From Bradyrhizobium elkanii USDA 76 (GTDB lineage: Bacteria > Pseudomonadota > Alphaproteobacteria > Rhizobiales > Xanthobacteraceae), in the NCBI RefSeq assembly GCF_023278185.1, contig NZ_CP066356.1, forward strand, positions 3,650,001 through 3,714,000: a DNA stretch of 64,000 nt, given 5' to 3'. Below, one piece after another: positions 1 through 8,728 of this stretch. Positions within the stretch are counted from its first letter, which is position 1; each line of letters opens with the position of its first letter. Both the position numbers and the translations under genes were made by a program. The notes beneath the pieces are model-generated. The model worked only from the letters and a program-made list of their open reading frames with translations, did no database searches and was not told where the DNA came from.

Positions 1-895
1 TGATCAGCACCCACATCGCGGCCGCCGCAGCGACCGCGATGTGCAACGTCATGGCCAATCCGTAGCCAAATCCGGCAAACCGAAGCACACCGTAGACGCT
101 CTGCAGTTTGTACCAAGCCAGACCGCCAGTGAGATGGAACTGCGTCGTCGCGAAGGTTGCCGCCTGACGGAATCCCTCAAAGGTGTCCCAGCCAAAGATG
201 AGTCCGGTGAGCAGCATGAGCGCCGGTATCACCAGGCTGGCTGTGATGACGACGGTCCACCGTCCAGTGGCGATCAGCACAAGAGGAAGCAGGACGCCAT
301 ATTGCGGCTTGAAGATCAGCAGCGCGATCAGAACGCCGCTGACGATCGGGCGTCTATCCAGCGTTAGCAGGATGCCGCAGAGTAAAGATGCCGCGAGCAG
401 GGAGCTTTGGCCGACAAGGAAATCGTATAAGACGGGCGGCACGGCGAGTGCCACCAGCAGCGCGACAGCGCGCGGCCGAATGGCGTAAATAACGACCGCC
501 CAGCACAGCAGTTTTACCGCAGTCCAGGTCCAGAACGCGATTGGGAACGGCAGCAGCGCCAGTAGCGCCGCTACAAAGAAGAAAACTGGCGGATAGAAGA
601 AGGGTGTAGGATTTTCGTCAACCGGATACGGAGCTTGGTTCAGGCTCGGATGAATCCGAAGGATCAGTTCCCGCAGCTGATGCCAATCGTAGGCAGCGGC
701 GGCGTGGCCGTCGAGGGCCATCGTCCCAGCGGTCCAAAAACACGAAAAGTCGAGCCCGGTCGCGCCGCTACCGTCAATTGCTTTCGGCATCGCCGCAAAC
801 AGGGTGAAGCTCAATACGATGAGGCAGGCAATGGCTAATGCACGGTCGGACCCGGGGCGCGCCGCGCAGGCGTACGCCATTCCAATTCCATTCAT
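1..895 (-). CDS. GT87/DUF2029 family integral membrane protein, partial at the left edge
   Basis: The minus strand is open from an ATG at 895 to the window edge (298 codons, C-terminus missing). The product has many hydrophobic helices and the features of the DUF2029/GT87 family of polytopic, polyprenyl-phosphate-dependent mannosyltransferase-like proteins: an early acidic segment (TGLDFSCFWTAG), a PFFYPPVFFF loop, VGQSSLLAASLLCG, and IFKPQYGVLLPLVLIATGRW. Each has a counterpart in the divergent gene at 1406-2623 (SDFLTFWAAS, AFFYPPTMLLL, AGQNAFLTASILGCG, VIKPHLALAVPIALIVTGRW), so the two are paralogues. The start is the first ATG after the upstream stops; another Met lies 5 codons later. The acceptor cannot be deduced from the sequence. 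Confidence 0.8.
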   Translation of the reverse strand, partial: MNGIGMAYACAARPGSDRALAIACLIVLSFTLFAAMPKAIDGSGATGLDFSCFWTAGTMALDGHAAAAYDWHQLRELILRIHPSLNQAPYPVDENPTPFFYPPVFFFVAALLALLPFPIAFWTWTAVKLLCWAVVIYAIRPRAVALLVALAVPPVLYDFLVGQSSLLAASLLCGILLTLDRRPIVSGVLIALLIFKPQYGVLLPLVLIATGRWTVVITASLVIPALMLLTGLIFGWDTFEGFRQAATFATTQFHLTGGLAWYKLQSVYGVLRFAGFGYGLAMTLHIAVAAAAAMWVLI

Positions 896-1405
896 GAAAC
901 TGCCAAAAGCTAAGAATTATTTGAAATGTAAGCCATTTTATACCGCAACTTGGCGGTGACGCAAGCAAGCGGCCCGTCTCCGTCCGGCCTTAGGTTAATC
1001 GCCAGGAGGTCCGCGCGTGCCCGATGGATCAGGTCGTCGATCTTCTCGATGCAATGGCGGAAGCTAAGGCCATCTGCTTCGAGGGCATCACCGAGTACAA
1101 CAAGACGCAGTCGGAGGTGCGCCGGCGCCCTGTGCTGGCTGGCTGAAGCGGATATTCGCCCGCCTTCGATTATGTCGGGCTCGACCGGACCTCAGCGATG
1201 CCAAATTTGCATCGACACCGAAAAGATGTCCGATCGCCCCACCGTATCCCCAAGGTGCGAGGGTCTTTTGCGCTCTGCCCGATGGGCACGATCGCCTCCG
1301 AGCACCCGGTTATGGTAGCCTTAACCGGTAGCGTTAAGTTGCAACCGATTTGTCATTCTGGAATTGAAGTCGCTATGTCTCAAGGTGGTGTTTTGGGAAT
1401 TGCCG
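896..1405. other. Intergenic region between divergent GT87 paralogues
   Basis: About 510 bases lie between the two divergent genes, presumably holding both promoters. I see no convincing gene. A 40-codon frame (ATG 1024 to stop 1146, MDQVVDLLDAMAEAKAICFE...) lies 14 bases after an AGGAGG-like stretch at 1004-1009, but it is too short and unrecognised to call. The pair TTAA-N9-TTAA near 1320-1337 has the wrong spacing for a CtrA box. The first stretch (roughly 900-950) is AT-richer than its surroundings. Confidence 0.4.
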
Positions 1406-2623
1406 ATGCTGAAAGACATGCCATGGCTCACCGCGCCGCGCGCTCGATTGTACGTGAGTGGCATCGCAATTGTGCTGGTGCTGACCCTTGCGAGGTCGCT
1501 TTTGTTATTTTACCGCGATGGCGGCTATGGCACGAATAACTTTCTGCTCGGCTCGGACTTCCTGACGTTCTGGGCAGCGTCGCTCCAGGTGTTGGCCGGG
1601 CATCCCGCCGAGGTTTATGTACCCGAATTGCATCTGCTGTCGGAGGCTCCATACCTGCGAGAGGGCTACGAGGCGTTCTTCTATCCGCCGACGATGCTGC
1701 TCTTGTGCGTGCCGCTGGCGCTCGCGCCGTATTTCGCCTCGCTGTTCGTGTTCATCAGTGTAACGGCGGCGTCGTTCGCCGCGGTGATCTGGCGTATCTT
1801 GCGAACGCCCTGGTGCCTGGTCGCGATCCTCGCCTATGCGCCGGTCTATCTTAATGCCGTGGCAGGGCAGAACGCCTTTCTGACGGCATCGATCCTTGGC
1901 TGCGGTCTCAACATCATGGACCGGAAGCCAAAGCTCGCAGGCGCGATCCTCGGGCTGATGGTGATCAAGCCGCATCTGGCGCTGGCCGTGCCGATCGCGC
2001 TGATCGTCACAGGTCGCTGGCGCACGCTGATCTGGGCAGGCCTGTCGTCGATTTCGCTCGTCGTGCTGTCCGTGCTGCTGTTCGGCCTGGATACGTGGCT
2101 CAACTTCCTCGACGTCTCTCACTCCGCCCGTCAGGCTCTCGCGAACGGCGACGTCGAGTTTTCATTGCTGCAGAGCGTGTATGCGACAGCGCGCCTGCTC
2201 GGCGCCGGCGTCAACACGGCCTTTATCATTCACGGCCTCGTGGCGCTGGGCATGACGTGTGTGCTCGTCTGGATGTTGCGTCAGAAGATCAGTGCTGCCA
2301 CCGAACGCTCGATCATCGTGCTCGCCTGCCTTCTGATTACGCCGTTCTGCCTGTTCTACGACATGCTCATCATGGCGCTGCCGCTGGCCTGGATGCTCCG
2401 CGAATGGTTGAGGGTCGGCTTTCCGGCTTGGTCGAAAATGGTGCTTGGCGTGACGTTTCTCGCGCCGATGGTCTTCTACCTGCCTGTCCTCTATCAATTG
2501 TCGGTCGTGAAGCCGCTGCCTTTTGGTTCTCCGGTCATCATCCTGTTCTGTTGGTTGCTGGTCCGGGAGAGCACGCAGACGCGGCAAGCGGCGCATGGCG
2601 GGCGAGAGGTCGCGGCGGTCTGA
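1406..2623 (+). CDS. GT87/DUF2029 family integral membrane protein
   Basis: The 405-residue hydrophobic protein has about ten predicted transmembrane helices, an acidic motif in the first periplasmic loop (GSDFLTFWAAS), the FFYPP loop, an AGQNAFLTA segment and a VIKPHLALAVP segment, as in the DUF2029/GT87 family related to mycobacterial polyprenol-phosphate mannosyltransferases. It likely works in the inner membrane on a lipid-linked sugar; this is family-level inference and no substrate is shown. The frame can be extended to a TTG at 1364, but ATG 1406 (MLKDMPWL) gives the more usual N-terminus before the first helix. It is a diverged duplicate of the gene at 1-895. Confidence 0.8.
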   Translation: MLKDMPWLTAPRARLYVSGIAIVLVLTLARSLLLFYRDGGYGTNNFLLGSDFLTFWAASLQVLAGHPAEVYVPELHLLSEAPYLREGYEAFFYPPTMLLLCVPLALAPYFASLFVFISVTAASFAAVIWRILRTPWCLVAILAYAPVYLNAVAGQNAFLTASILGCGLNIMDRKPKLAGAILGLMVIKPHLALAVPIALIVTGRWRTLIWAGLSSISLVVLSVLLFGLDTWLNFLDVSHSARQALANGDVEFSLLQSVYATARLLGAGVNTAFIIHGLVALGMTCVLVWMLRQKISAATERSIIVLACLLITPFCLFYDMLIMALPLAWMLREWLRVGFPAWSKMVLGVTFLAPMVFYLPVLYQLSVVKPLPFGSPVIILFCWLLVRESTQTRQAAHGGREVAAV

Positions 2624-2694
2624 GTTCGGCGCACCTCACGCGAACCTCCGTAGTATTGCGGGAGTGTCCCGTTCCGGGCTTTGCCATTGGCCGC

Positions 2695-2811
2695 GTGAGC
2701 AAGGGAGTAGAACCGCCCGGTCGCCAATCGCCGCGCCGGCGCGACAAATCGGCCTCGACCGACGATCTTCCCAAGATCGAAGGCAAGGTGCTCACGCCGA
2801 AGACGAATTGA
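2695..2811 (+). CDS. Possible small basic protein (38 residues)
   Basis: A GTG-initiated frame encodes VSKGVEPPGRQSPRRRDK followed by an acidic then lysine-rich end (IEGKVLTPKTN). The composition looks protein-like rather than random, but there is no clear ribosome binding site, and the same frame overlaps the preceding GT87 gene if extended upstream. I do not recognise it. It lies in the only free space between that gene and the convergent NTF2-like gene. Confidence 0.25.
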   Translation: MSKGVEPPGRQSPRRRDKSASTDDLPKIEGKVLTPKTN

Positions 2812-2823
2812 CGGGGTCTCTCT

Positions 2824-3270
2824 TCAGGTTTTCGGGAGTGGAGACCGGTGCAGATGGACAATCTTCCAATCCGAGCCTTGCTTTGCGATCACGAATGTGA
2901 CGCGGCCGACGCTGCTATAAGGCTGGCCATCCTTCATGACACCGGAGATGGTGTCGAACCCGGCAAGCACCACCGTCCTCTCGTCGATCAGGAGAGTCTC
3001 TGCGCTTTGCAGCGCCACGGTGTTGGGGCGCGAATTGAGGATTGTCGCTTCGAAGTATTTGCGGATTTGCTCCGGCTTCGTCATGACGACCTTGCCGAAC
3101 GTTCCGATCATGGTCGCTTCCGGGGCATAGAGACTGACGATACCGTCAAGGTCGGCGTCAGCGAAGGCTTTGCTCCAGCGCTCAACGAGCTGCGCTGCGT
3201 CCTCCTTCGGACCGGCTTGGGCAATCGAGACACTCATCAAGAGAGCAAGAATTGATAATGGCTTTCGCAT
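2824..3270 (-). CDS. Secreted SnoaL/NTF2-like (DUF4440-type) protein
   Basis: The 148-residue protein begins with a clear signal peptide (MRKPLSILALLMSVSIAQAG) and continues with a single alpha+beta cone typical of the NTF2/SnoaL/SgcJ superfamily: an amphipathic N-terminal helix (AAQLVERWSKAFADADLDGIVSLY), the APEATMIG strand, and a C-terminal GSDWKIVHLHRSPLP strand. Such proteins are small ligand-binding or enzymatic folds, and the ligand is not predictable. ATG 3270 is chosen because GAGAGGA lies 6 bases upstream; the frame reaches a TTG at 3285, which would place extra residues before the signal peptide. Confidence 0.75.
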   Translation of the reverse strand: MRKPLSILALLMSVSIAQAGPKEDAAQLVERWSKAFADADLDGIVSLYAPEATMIGTFGKVVMTKPEQIRKYFEATILNSRPNTVALQSAETLLIDERTVVLAGFDTISGVMKDGQPYSSVGRVTFVIAKQGSDWKIVHLHRSPLPKT

Positions 3271-3781
3271 GGGTGATCCTCTCAAAAGAATTTATTGCAG
3301 AACAATCGGAAATCGAGTGAGGCAGCAGTGCTGCTTTCGCGTTGCGATAAATCATTATTGCCAATCAACAGGGCGGCTTGACCGTTTCGATGTCCGTCCG
3401 GCCGAGTTCGCCAAGTCTTCCCGATCCGGTGCAATGGACAAGCGGGCACAAGGCTTCCGCAAATCGCCGGCCTGATGGTCACGATCCTTCGCCGACATAG
3501 GCGGAGCAGGGCGGCTTGTGGCCCCTCGGCGTACATCCGCGCCGAACGGCGCCAAGGCCATTGCAACCGAGCCATCGTGGACATTGCCAAAGTGCTTGAT
3601 GCGAGTCTAGCATTGGCGTGAGGAAGGCGAGCGCGACTTCGCTATTTTAGAGCCTTCCGCGATTGCGGTCGCATGGACCGCCGCTTGAGTTGATTGATTG
3701 AATTGCTCTTGTGCCGGGCGCGAAGCTGCGCCCGATCAGAAATTGAATTTTTGATCACCAAGAAATTTCAAGGAAACCAAT
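3271..3781. other. Intergenic region between divergent NTF2-like and cytochrome c genes
   Basis: About 510 bases have no supportable gene; short frames on both strands lack ribosome binding sites and protein-like composition. A 7-bp GC hairpin (CGGGCGC/GCGCCCG, 3715-3734) lies about 48 bases before the cytochrome start, and an AT-rich stretch with an AAGGAA ribosome site (about 3771-3776) directly precedes ATG 3782. The segment presumably holds the two promoters. Confidence 0.4.
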
Positions 3782-4624
3782 ATGCGTAGCCTGTTCATGA
3801 TGCTTGTCGTCATCGCCACCACCAATCTGGCATGGGCCCAATCCGAACTGGTCAAACGGGGCGATTACCTCGTCAACGGCATTCTGGCTTGCGGCAATTG
3901 CCACACGCCGAAGGGACCGAACGGCGATGTTTTGGAGAAGGCGTTCTCGGGCGGAGGATACTGGGACGAGCCTCCCTTCACGGTGCATGCCGCCAACATC
4001 ACGCAAGACAAGGAAACAGGCATCGGAAACTGGAGCGATGCCGAAATCAAGAAACTGCTGCGCACCGGGCAAACCCCAAAGGGTGTGCATACCGCGATGG
4101 TCATGCCGACCAGCTTCTATCACATCCTGACGGAAAATGATCTCGACGCGGTCGTCGCATATTTGCGTACGATCACGCCGGTCCACAACAAGGTGCCCGA
4201 TCCGATCTACAAGGTGCCTCAAGTCGAGAGCGTTCCGCCGGGCGGCGAGAACCCGTTCGCCGAACCGATGATGAGCGACAAGGTGCAGAAGGGATTCTAT
4301 CTCGTCACGATCGCGCATTGCATGGCGTGCCATACGCCGATTGGACCGAGGGGACGAGAATACAAGAACAGTCTTGGCGCGGGCGGCGTCAAATTTTCCG
4401 GGCCGTGGGGAATCTCGGTTTCACGCAACATCACGCAGAACAAGACCAATGGGATCGGCACGTGGAGCGACGACGAGATCAAACGTGCGATCACCGAAGG
4501 TGTCAGCCGAGATGGCAGCCGTCTCGGTCGACCGATGGGATACCACTACTATGCCCGGATCAGTCCCGATGACCTTGATGCCATCGTGGCGTATTTGCGC
4601 ACGTTACCTGGCAGCGCGGAGTAA
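3782..4624 (+). CDS. Diheme cytochrome c, periplasmic
   Basis: The 280-residue protein has a signal peptide (cleavage likely after AWA near residue 19) and two CXXCH heme sites: CGNCH at residues 37-41 and CMACH at 180-184. Each is followed by the same module (TPKGPNGD / TPIGPRGR, NITQDKETGIGNWSD / NITQNKTNGIGTWSD, DLDAVVAYLRTI / DLDAIVAYLRTL), showing an internal duplication. This is the architecture of diheme cytochromes that accept electrons from quinoprotein or molybdopterin dehydrogenases. No dehydrogenase subunit is adjacent, so the electron donor is unknown; a PQQ-type dehydrogenase lies far away at 48.9 kb. The gene appears monocistronic. Confidence 0.85.
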   Translation: MRSLFMMLVVIATTNLAWAQSELVKRGDYLVNGILACGNCHTPKGPNGDVLEKAFSGGGYWDEPPFTVHAANITQDKETGIGNWSDAEIKKLLRTGQTPKGVHTAMVMPTSFYHILTENDLDAVVAYLRTITPVHNKVPDPIYKVPQVESVPPGGENPFAEPMMSDKVQKGFYLVTIAHCMACHTPIGPRGREYKNSLGAGGVKFSGPWGISVSRNITQNKTNGIGTWSDDEIKRAITEGVSRDGSRLGRPMGYHYYARISPDDLDAIVAYLRTLPGSAE

Positions 4625-4806
4625 GCCTCGTTGCACGGACAAATCCTGTCCGGTCACGGCCGCGCAGCGGGCCCCTGGCTGACTTCAAAGGATAGGCGTC
4701 CCGCCAGCTGTGCAGCCAGGCGGCGCTCGGAACAAGCTTCAGCTTCAAACCGAGCGTTTTGGTCGCCATTCCTTGCCGGCGGTCGGTCCGAAACAATCCG
4801 TTGACG

Positions 4807-4822
4807 TTAACAGCTCCTTAAC
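4807..4822. promoter_or_regulatory. CtrA-type box upstream of the large TPR gene
   Basis: The sequence TTAACAGCTCCTTAAC matches TTAA-N7-TTAAC, the full binding site of the alphaproteobacterial cell-cycle regulator CtrA. It lies 82-97 bases before the preferred start of the 1270-residue protein. Binding is inferred from the motif alone; the same motif occurs upstream of flgB, and cckA is in the same window. Confidence 0.55.
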
Positions 4823-4903
4823 GCCGCCCGATCCAAGATCGGACGGCGTGGGCGAGGGCGCTTCGCGCTTGGTATGGCTGGGGTCCCGAGAAGACGTTTC
4901 GAG

Positions 4904-7900
4904 ATGGCGCGAACCGCTGCCGCTGGAACATGGTCGCTAGGCCGCGCCTGGGCGCGGACCGCGCGTCTGTGCCTGCTTGCCGCCGCCCTTGCGCTCACAA
5001 CCCTCACATATCCGACCGCGGTGCGCGCCGAAGACCCGGTGCCTGGTGAGGCGACATTCTCTGCCGCGAACGGCTATGCCCGGCTGGTGCTGAAGCTGAA
5101 GGAGGATGTCGAGTCCGAGGTTACGACCGCCGGCTCGATCATCGTGATCCGCTTCAGGCGACCGGTCGATATCCCCGTCGAGAAACTGCAGGATGCGGTG
5201 CCCGATTATGTCGGCGCCGCGCGCCGCGATCCCGACGGCTCGGCGATCCGCCTGTCGCTGGCGCGCCGCGTCTCCATCAACACCATGACCGCCGGCGAGC
5301 GCATCTTCATCGACTTCCTGCCCGACAGCTGGACCGGCCCGCCGCCGTCGCTGCCGCAGGAGGTGATCCGCGAGCTTGCCGAGCGCGCCCGCGCCGCCGA
5401 GCGCCTGCTGCGCATGCAGCGTGCCGCCGACGCCGCCAGGAAGAAGCCACCGGTGCGCGTTCGCGCGCTGGTTCAGCCCACCTTCGTCCGCTTCGTGTTC
5501 GAGGTGCCCGACGGGGTCAGCGTCTCCTCGGTGCTGAACGAGCAGAAGTTGACGCTGTCGTTCAATTCGGTCCTGACCTTCGACCTTGCCGATGCCAAGG
5601 TCGCCGCACCGCCGAACGTCGCGTCGATCAGCGCGCGCGCCGATACGGACACGTCGGCAGTTGACGTGTCGCTGATTGGCGATGTCGACGTGCATTCGTT
5701 CCGCGACGAGAAGAACTACATCGTCGACGTCGCCTTCCAGCAAAACGAGCAGCAGGCGGCAAAGCCCTCGCTAAGCTCATTGTTGCCGACGCCGCGCCCC
5801 AAATCGAAAGGCGCCGCGGCGATCGCGCCGGTGACATCGGAAAGCATCGCCCAGCAGGCCAGGATCGAGATCAAGCCTGAACAGTCCAAAGCCGAGCCGG
5901 CCAAATCCGAACCTGCCAAGTCCGAGCCGCAGCGCTCCGAGCCGCTTAAATCCGAGCAAGCCACGGGCGAGCAGCCGGCGGCCGCGCCCGCCAAAACGGA
6001 GCAGCCCCGATCGGAACTGCCCGATCCGGAGCTGCCGAAAGTCGCGGCCGCACCTGCGGCCAACGCCGAGAACGCTGCCGCGCCGATCCCGCCGCACGAG
6101 GGTGGTGCCGGCTCTGTGGCGGAACAGAACACGGCGCCGGTGACCGACGCACCAAAGCCAGTGCCCGCTGTCGCCGACGCGCCGGCGATGGAAGCGCCGA
6201 AGGCGGCTGCGGCGCCATCGCCGCCTGCTGCCGAGGCCCGTGCCGGCGGCAAGCCTGCGGTCGAAGCCCAGCGCGACAGCGACGGCTTGCGCGTGACGTT
6301 CTCATTCCCCGGCGCGACGCCGGCAGCGCTGTTCCGCCGCGCCGACACGGTTTGGATGGTGTTCGACACGGCTGAGGCAATCGACGTCGATCCGGTCCGC
6401 GCCAAGGCCGGCTCGTTGATATCAGATGTCAGCCGGATCGCGCTGGAAAAGGGCCAGGCAGTGCGCTTCCGCCTCAACCGGCCGCAGATGCCGTCGCTTG
6501 AAAGCGACGACCGCTCGCGCGGCGTGAGCTGGACGCTGACCTTTGCCGACCGCGTGCAGAAGCCGCCATTGCCGCTCACCGTGGTGCGCAACATCTCGGA
6601 GCCCTCGCTCGCCAATGTCAGCGTACCGCTCGCCAATCCCGGCCAGCTGCACAGACTGGTCGATCCCGACGCCGGCGATACGCTCTGGGTGGTGACCGCG
6701 CCGCCGCCCACCCGCGGCATCATCAAGCGGCAGGATTTCGTCGAGCTGTCGCTGCTGGAATCGATCCACGGCGTCGTGGTTCATCCGAATGCGGACGACG
6801 TCAAGGCCGAGGTCGGCGCCGACAAGGTGATGCTGGGCCGGCCCGGCGGCCTGACGCTGTCATCGGCCGACGTTGCCGCCGAGCGCGCGACCGCGGCGGT
6901 GAAGCCGTTGTTCGATCCGGACGAGTGGCGCAAGAACCAGTCGGAGACGTTCCTCAAGCAGCTCGACGGCCTGATTGCGGCGGCCGCGTCGGCCAATGCC
7001 GAACAGCTGCCGCAGGCACGGCTCGATCTCGCCGACTTCTACATGGCGCGCGGCATGTACCAGGAAGCCCATGGTGTCGCCAATCTGATCCTGTCAGAGA
7101 GCAAGCGCGGCAGCGAGACGGCGTCGGTGGTGATGGTGCACGCGGTCGCCAGCATCCTGATCGGACACCCGGCGCAGGGCCTGAAGGATCTCGCCAATCC
7201 GGTGATCGGCAACGGCTACGATTCCCAATTGTGGAAGGGGCTCGCTTTCGCCCGCGAGGGCAAATGGGCCGAGGCGCGCGAGAAGTTCAAGAACGCCGAA
7301 TTCGCGGTGGCGACGCTGCCGCCCGATTTGCAGCGCATCGTCACCATGGACTCGATGAAGGCCTCGCTCGAGGTCAAGGATTATGCCGGCGCTGCGCGAC
7401 GCAAGAGCGATCTCGACGTGGTCGGCGTTCCCGGCGAGCTGAAGCCCGCGGTTGCGGTGCTGCGCGGCCGGCTCGCCGAGGCCCTCGGCCAGGAGAAAGA
7501 TGCGCTCGACGCCTATCGCTTCGCCGCCAATTCGGCCGATCGCCAAGCTGCAGCCGAAGGCAGGTTGCTGGAGACGCTGCTCAAGCAGAAGCGCGGCGAG
7601 ATCGGCCGCGACGACGTGCTGAAGGAGCTCGAACTGTTGTCGATGCTGTGGCGCGGCGACAATATCGAGCTGAAGACGCTGTATGTGCTGTCGAAGATCT
7701 ACGCCGAGACGGCGCGCTATGCCGACGCCTTCGCGGTGACGCGTGCCGCGACCCGGCTGCAGCCGAATGCGCCGGAATCGCGCCAGGCGCAGGATGCCGC
7801 CTCGGCCTTGTTCGTGCAGCTCTACCTCGGCCCCAGGGGCGACGAGATGTCGCCGATCGATGCGCTCGGCACCTTCTACGAATATCGCGAACTGACGCCG

Positions 7901-8716
7901 ATCGGCCGCCGCGGCGACGAGATGATCCGCCGTCTCGCCGACCGCCTGGTCGGTGTCGATCTGCTCGACCAGGCTGCCGACCTCTTGCAATACCAAGTCG
8001 ACAAGCGGCTCGAAGGCGCGGCCCGCGCCCAGGTCGCGGCGCGCCTTGCGATGGTCTATCTGATGAACCGCAAGCCCGACCGTGCCATTGCAGCGCTGCG
8101 CTCGACGCGGATCGCGGATCTGTCCGGCGAGCTGCGCCAGCAGCGGCTGCTGCTCGAGGCGCGCGCGCAGAGCGACGTCGGCCGGCACGATCTCGCGCTC
8201 GACATCATCTCGAACATCACCGGCCGCGAGGCAATCCGGCTGCGCTCCGACATCTATTGGGCGTCGCGGCACTGGCGCGAGGCGTCCGAGCAGATCGAGC
8301 TCTATTACGGCGACCGCTGGCGCGACTTCACCCCGCTCAACCCGGGCGAGAAGGCCGACATCATCCGCGCCGTGGTCGGCTACGCGCTTGCTGAGGACGC
8401 CATCGGGCTGTCCCGGTTCCGCGAGAAATACGCGCCGCTGATGTCCGGCGATGCCGACAAGCTCGCCTTCGACTCGGCCAGCAAGCCGGTCGCGACCTCC
8501 AGCGCCGAATTCGCCCAGATCGCGCGAATGGCCGCCAGCGTCGACACGCTCGACGGCTTCATCCGCGAGATGAAGACCCGCTTCCCCGACGCCACCGCCC
8601 GCGCGCCATTGCCCGATCCGGTCGCGACCGGATCGGTGACTGACAAGCCAATGGCCGCGCCGGTGAGCGCGCTGCCGGCGATCAAGGGCGAGCGCCGCGC
8701 CAGCGCGGCGCAGTAG
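4904..8716 (+). CDS. Large exported tetratricopeptide-repeat protein
   Basis: The 1270-residue protein has a signal sequence ending near PTAVRA and then two beta-rich modules of AMIN-like character (about residues 45-280, e.g. GYARLVLKLKEDV and PTFVRFVFEVPDGV). A low-complexity Ala/Pro/Glu linker (about 325-450) carries degenerate AKSEP/QRSEP/LKSEQ repeats and is followed by a third similar beta module (EAQRDSDGLRVTFSFPGATP). The C-terminal half (about 680-1230) is alpha-helical TPR-like repeats (ARLDLADFYMARGMYQEAHGV, ALDAYRFAANSADRQAAAEG). It is likely a periplasmic scaffold. A CtrA-type box upstream suggests cell-cycle or motility-linked expression. The frame begins at ATG 4874, but GAGAAG precedes ATG 4904. 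I do not recognise a named orthologue. Confidence 0.75.
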   Translation: MARTAAAGTWSLGRAWARTARLCLLAAALALTTLTYPTAVRAEDPVPGEATFSAANGYARLVLKLKEDVESEVTTAGSIIVIRFRRPVDIPVEKLQDAVPDYVGAARRDPDGSAIRLSLARRVSINTMTAGERIFIDFLPDSWTGPPPSLPQEVIRELAERARAAERLLRMQRAADAARKKPPVRVRALVQPTFVRFVFEVPDGVSVSSVLNEQKLTLSFNSVLTFDLADAKVAAPPNVASISARADTDTSAVDVSLIGDVDVHSFRDEKNYIVDVAFQQNEQQAAKPSLSSLLPTPRPKSKGAAAIAPVTSESIAQQARIEIKPEQSKAEPAKSEPAKSEPQRSEPLKSEQATGEQPAAAPAKTEQPRSELPDPELPKVAAAPAANAENAAAPIPPHEGGAGSVAEQNTAPVTDAPKPVPAVADAPAMEAPKAAAAPSPPAAEARAGGKPAVEAQRDSDGLRVTFSFPGATPAALFRRADTVWMVFDTAEAIDVDPVRAKAGSLISDVSRIALEKGQAVRFRLNRPQMPSLESDDRSRGVSWTLTFADRVQKPPLPLTVVRNISEPSLANVSVPLANPGQLHRLVDPDAGDTLWVVTAPPPTRGIIKRQDFVELSLLESIHGVVVHPNADDVKAEVGADKVMLGRPGGLTLSSADVAAERATAAVKPLFDPDEWRKNQSETFLKQLDGLIAAAASANAEQLPQARLDLADFYMARGMYQEAHGVANLILSESKRGSETASVVMVHAVASILIGHPAQGLKDLANPVIGNGYDSQLWKGLAFAREGKWAEAREKFKNAEFAVATLPPDLQRIVTMDSMKASLEVKDYAGAARRKSDLDVVGVPGELKPAVAVLRGRLAEALGQEKDALDAYRFAANSADRQAAAEGRLLETLLKQKRGEIGRDDVLKELELLSMLWRGDNIELKTLYVLSKIYAETARYADAFAVTRAATRLQPNAPESRQAQDAASALFVQLYLGPRGDEMSPIDALGTFYEYRELTPIGRRGDEMIRRLADRLVGVDLLDQAADLLQYQVDKRLEGAARAQVAARLAMVYLMNRKPDRAIAALRSTRIADLSGELRQQRLLLEARAQSDVGRHDLALDIISNITGREAIRLRSDIYWASRHWREASEQIELYYGDRWRDFTPLNPGEKADIIRAVVGYALAEDAIGLSRFREKYAPLMSGDADKLAFDSASKPVATSSAEFAQIARMAASVDTLDGFIREMKTRFPDATARAPLPDPVATGSVTDKPMAAPVSALPAIKGERRASAAQ

Positions 8717-8728
8717 CAGCGCAGAGTC

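Noticed and set aside
1320..1337. TTAA-N9-TTAA as a CtrA box
   Set aside because: Spacing is 9 instead of 7 and no cell-cycle gene follows.
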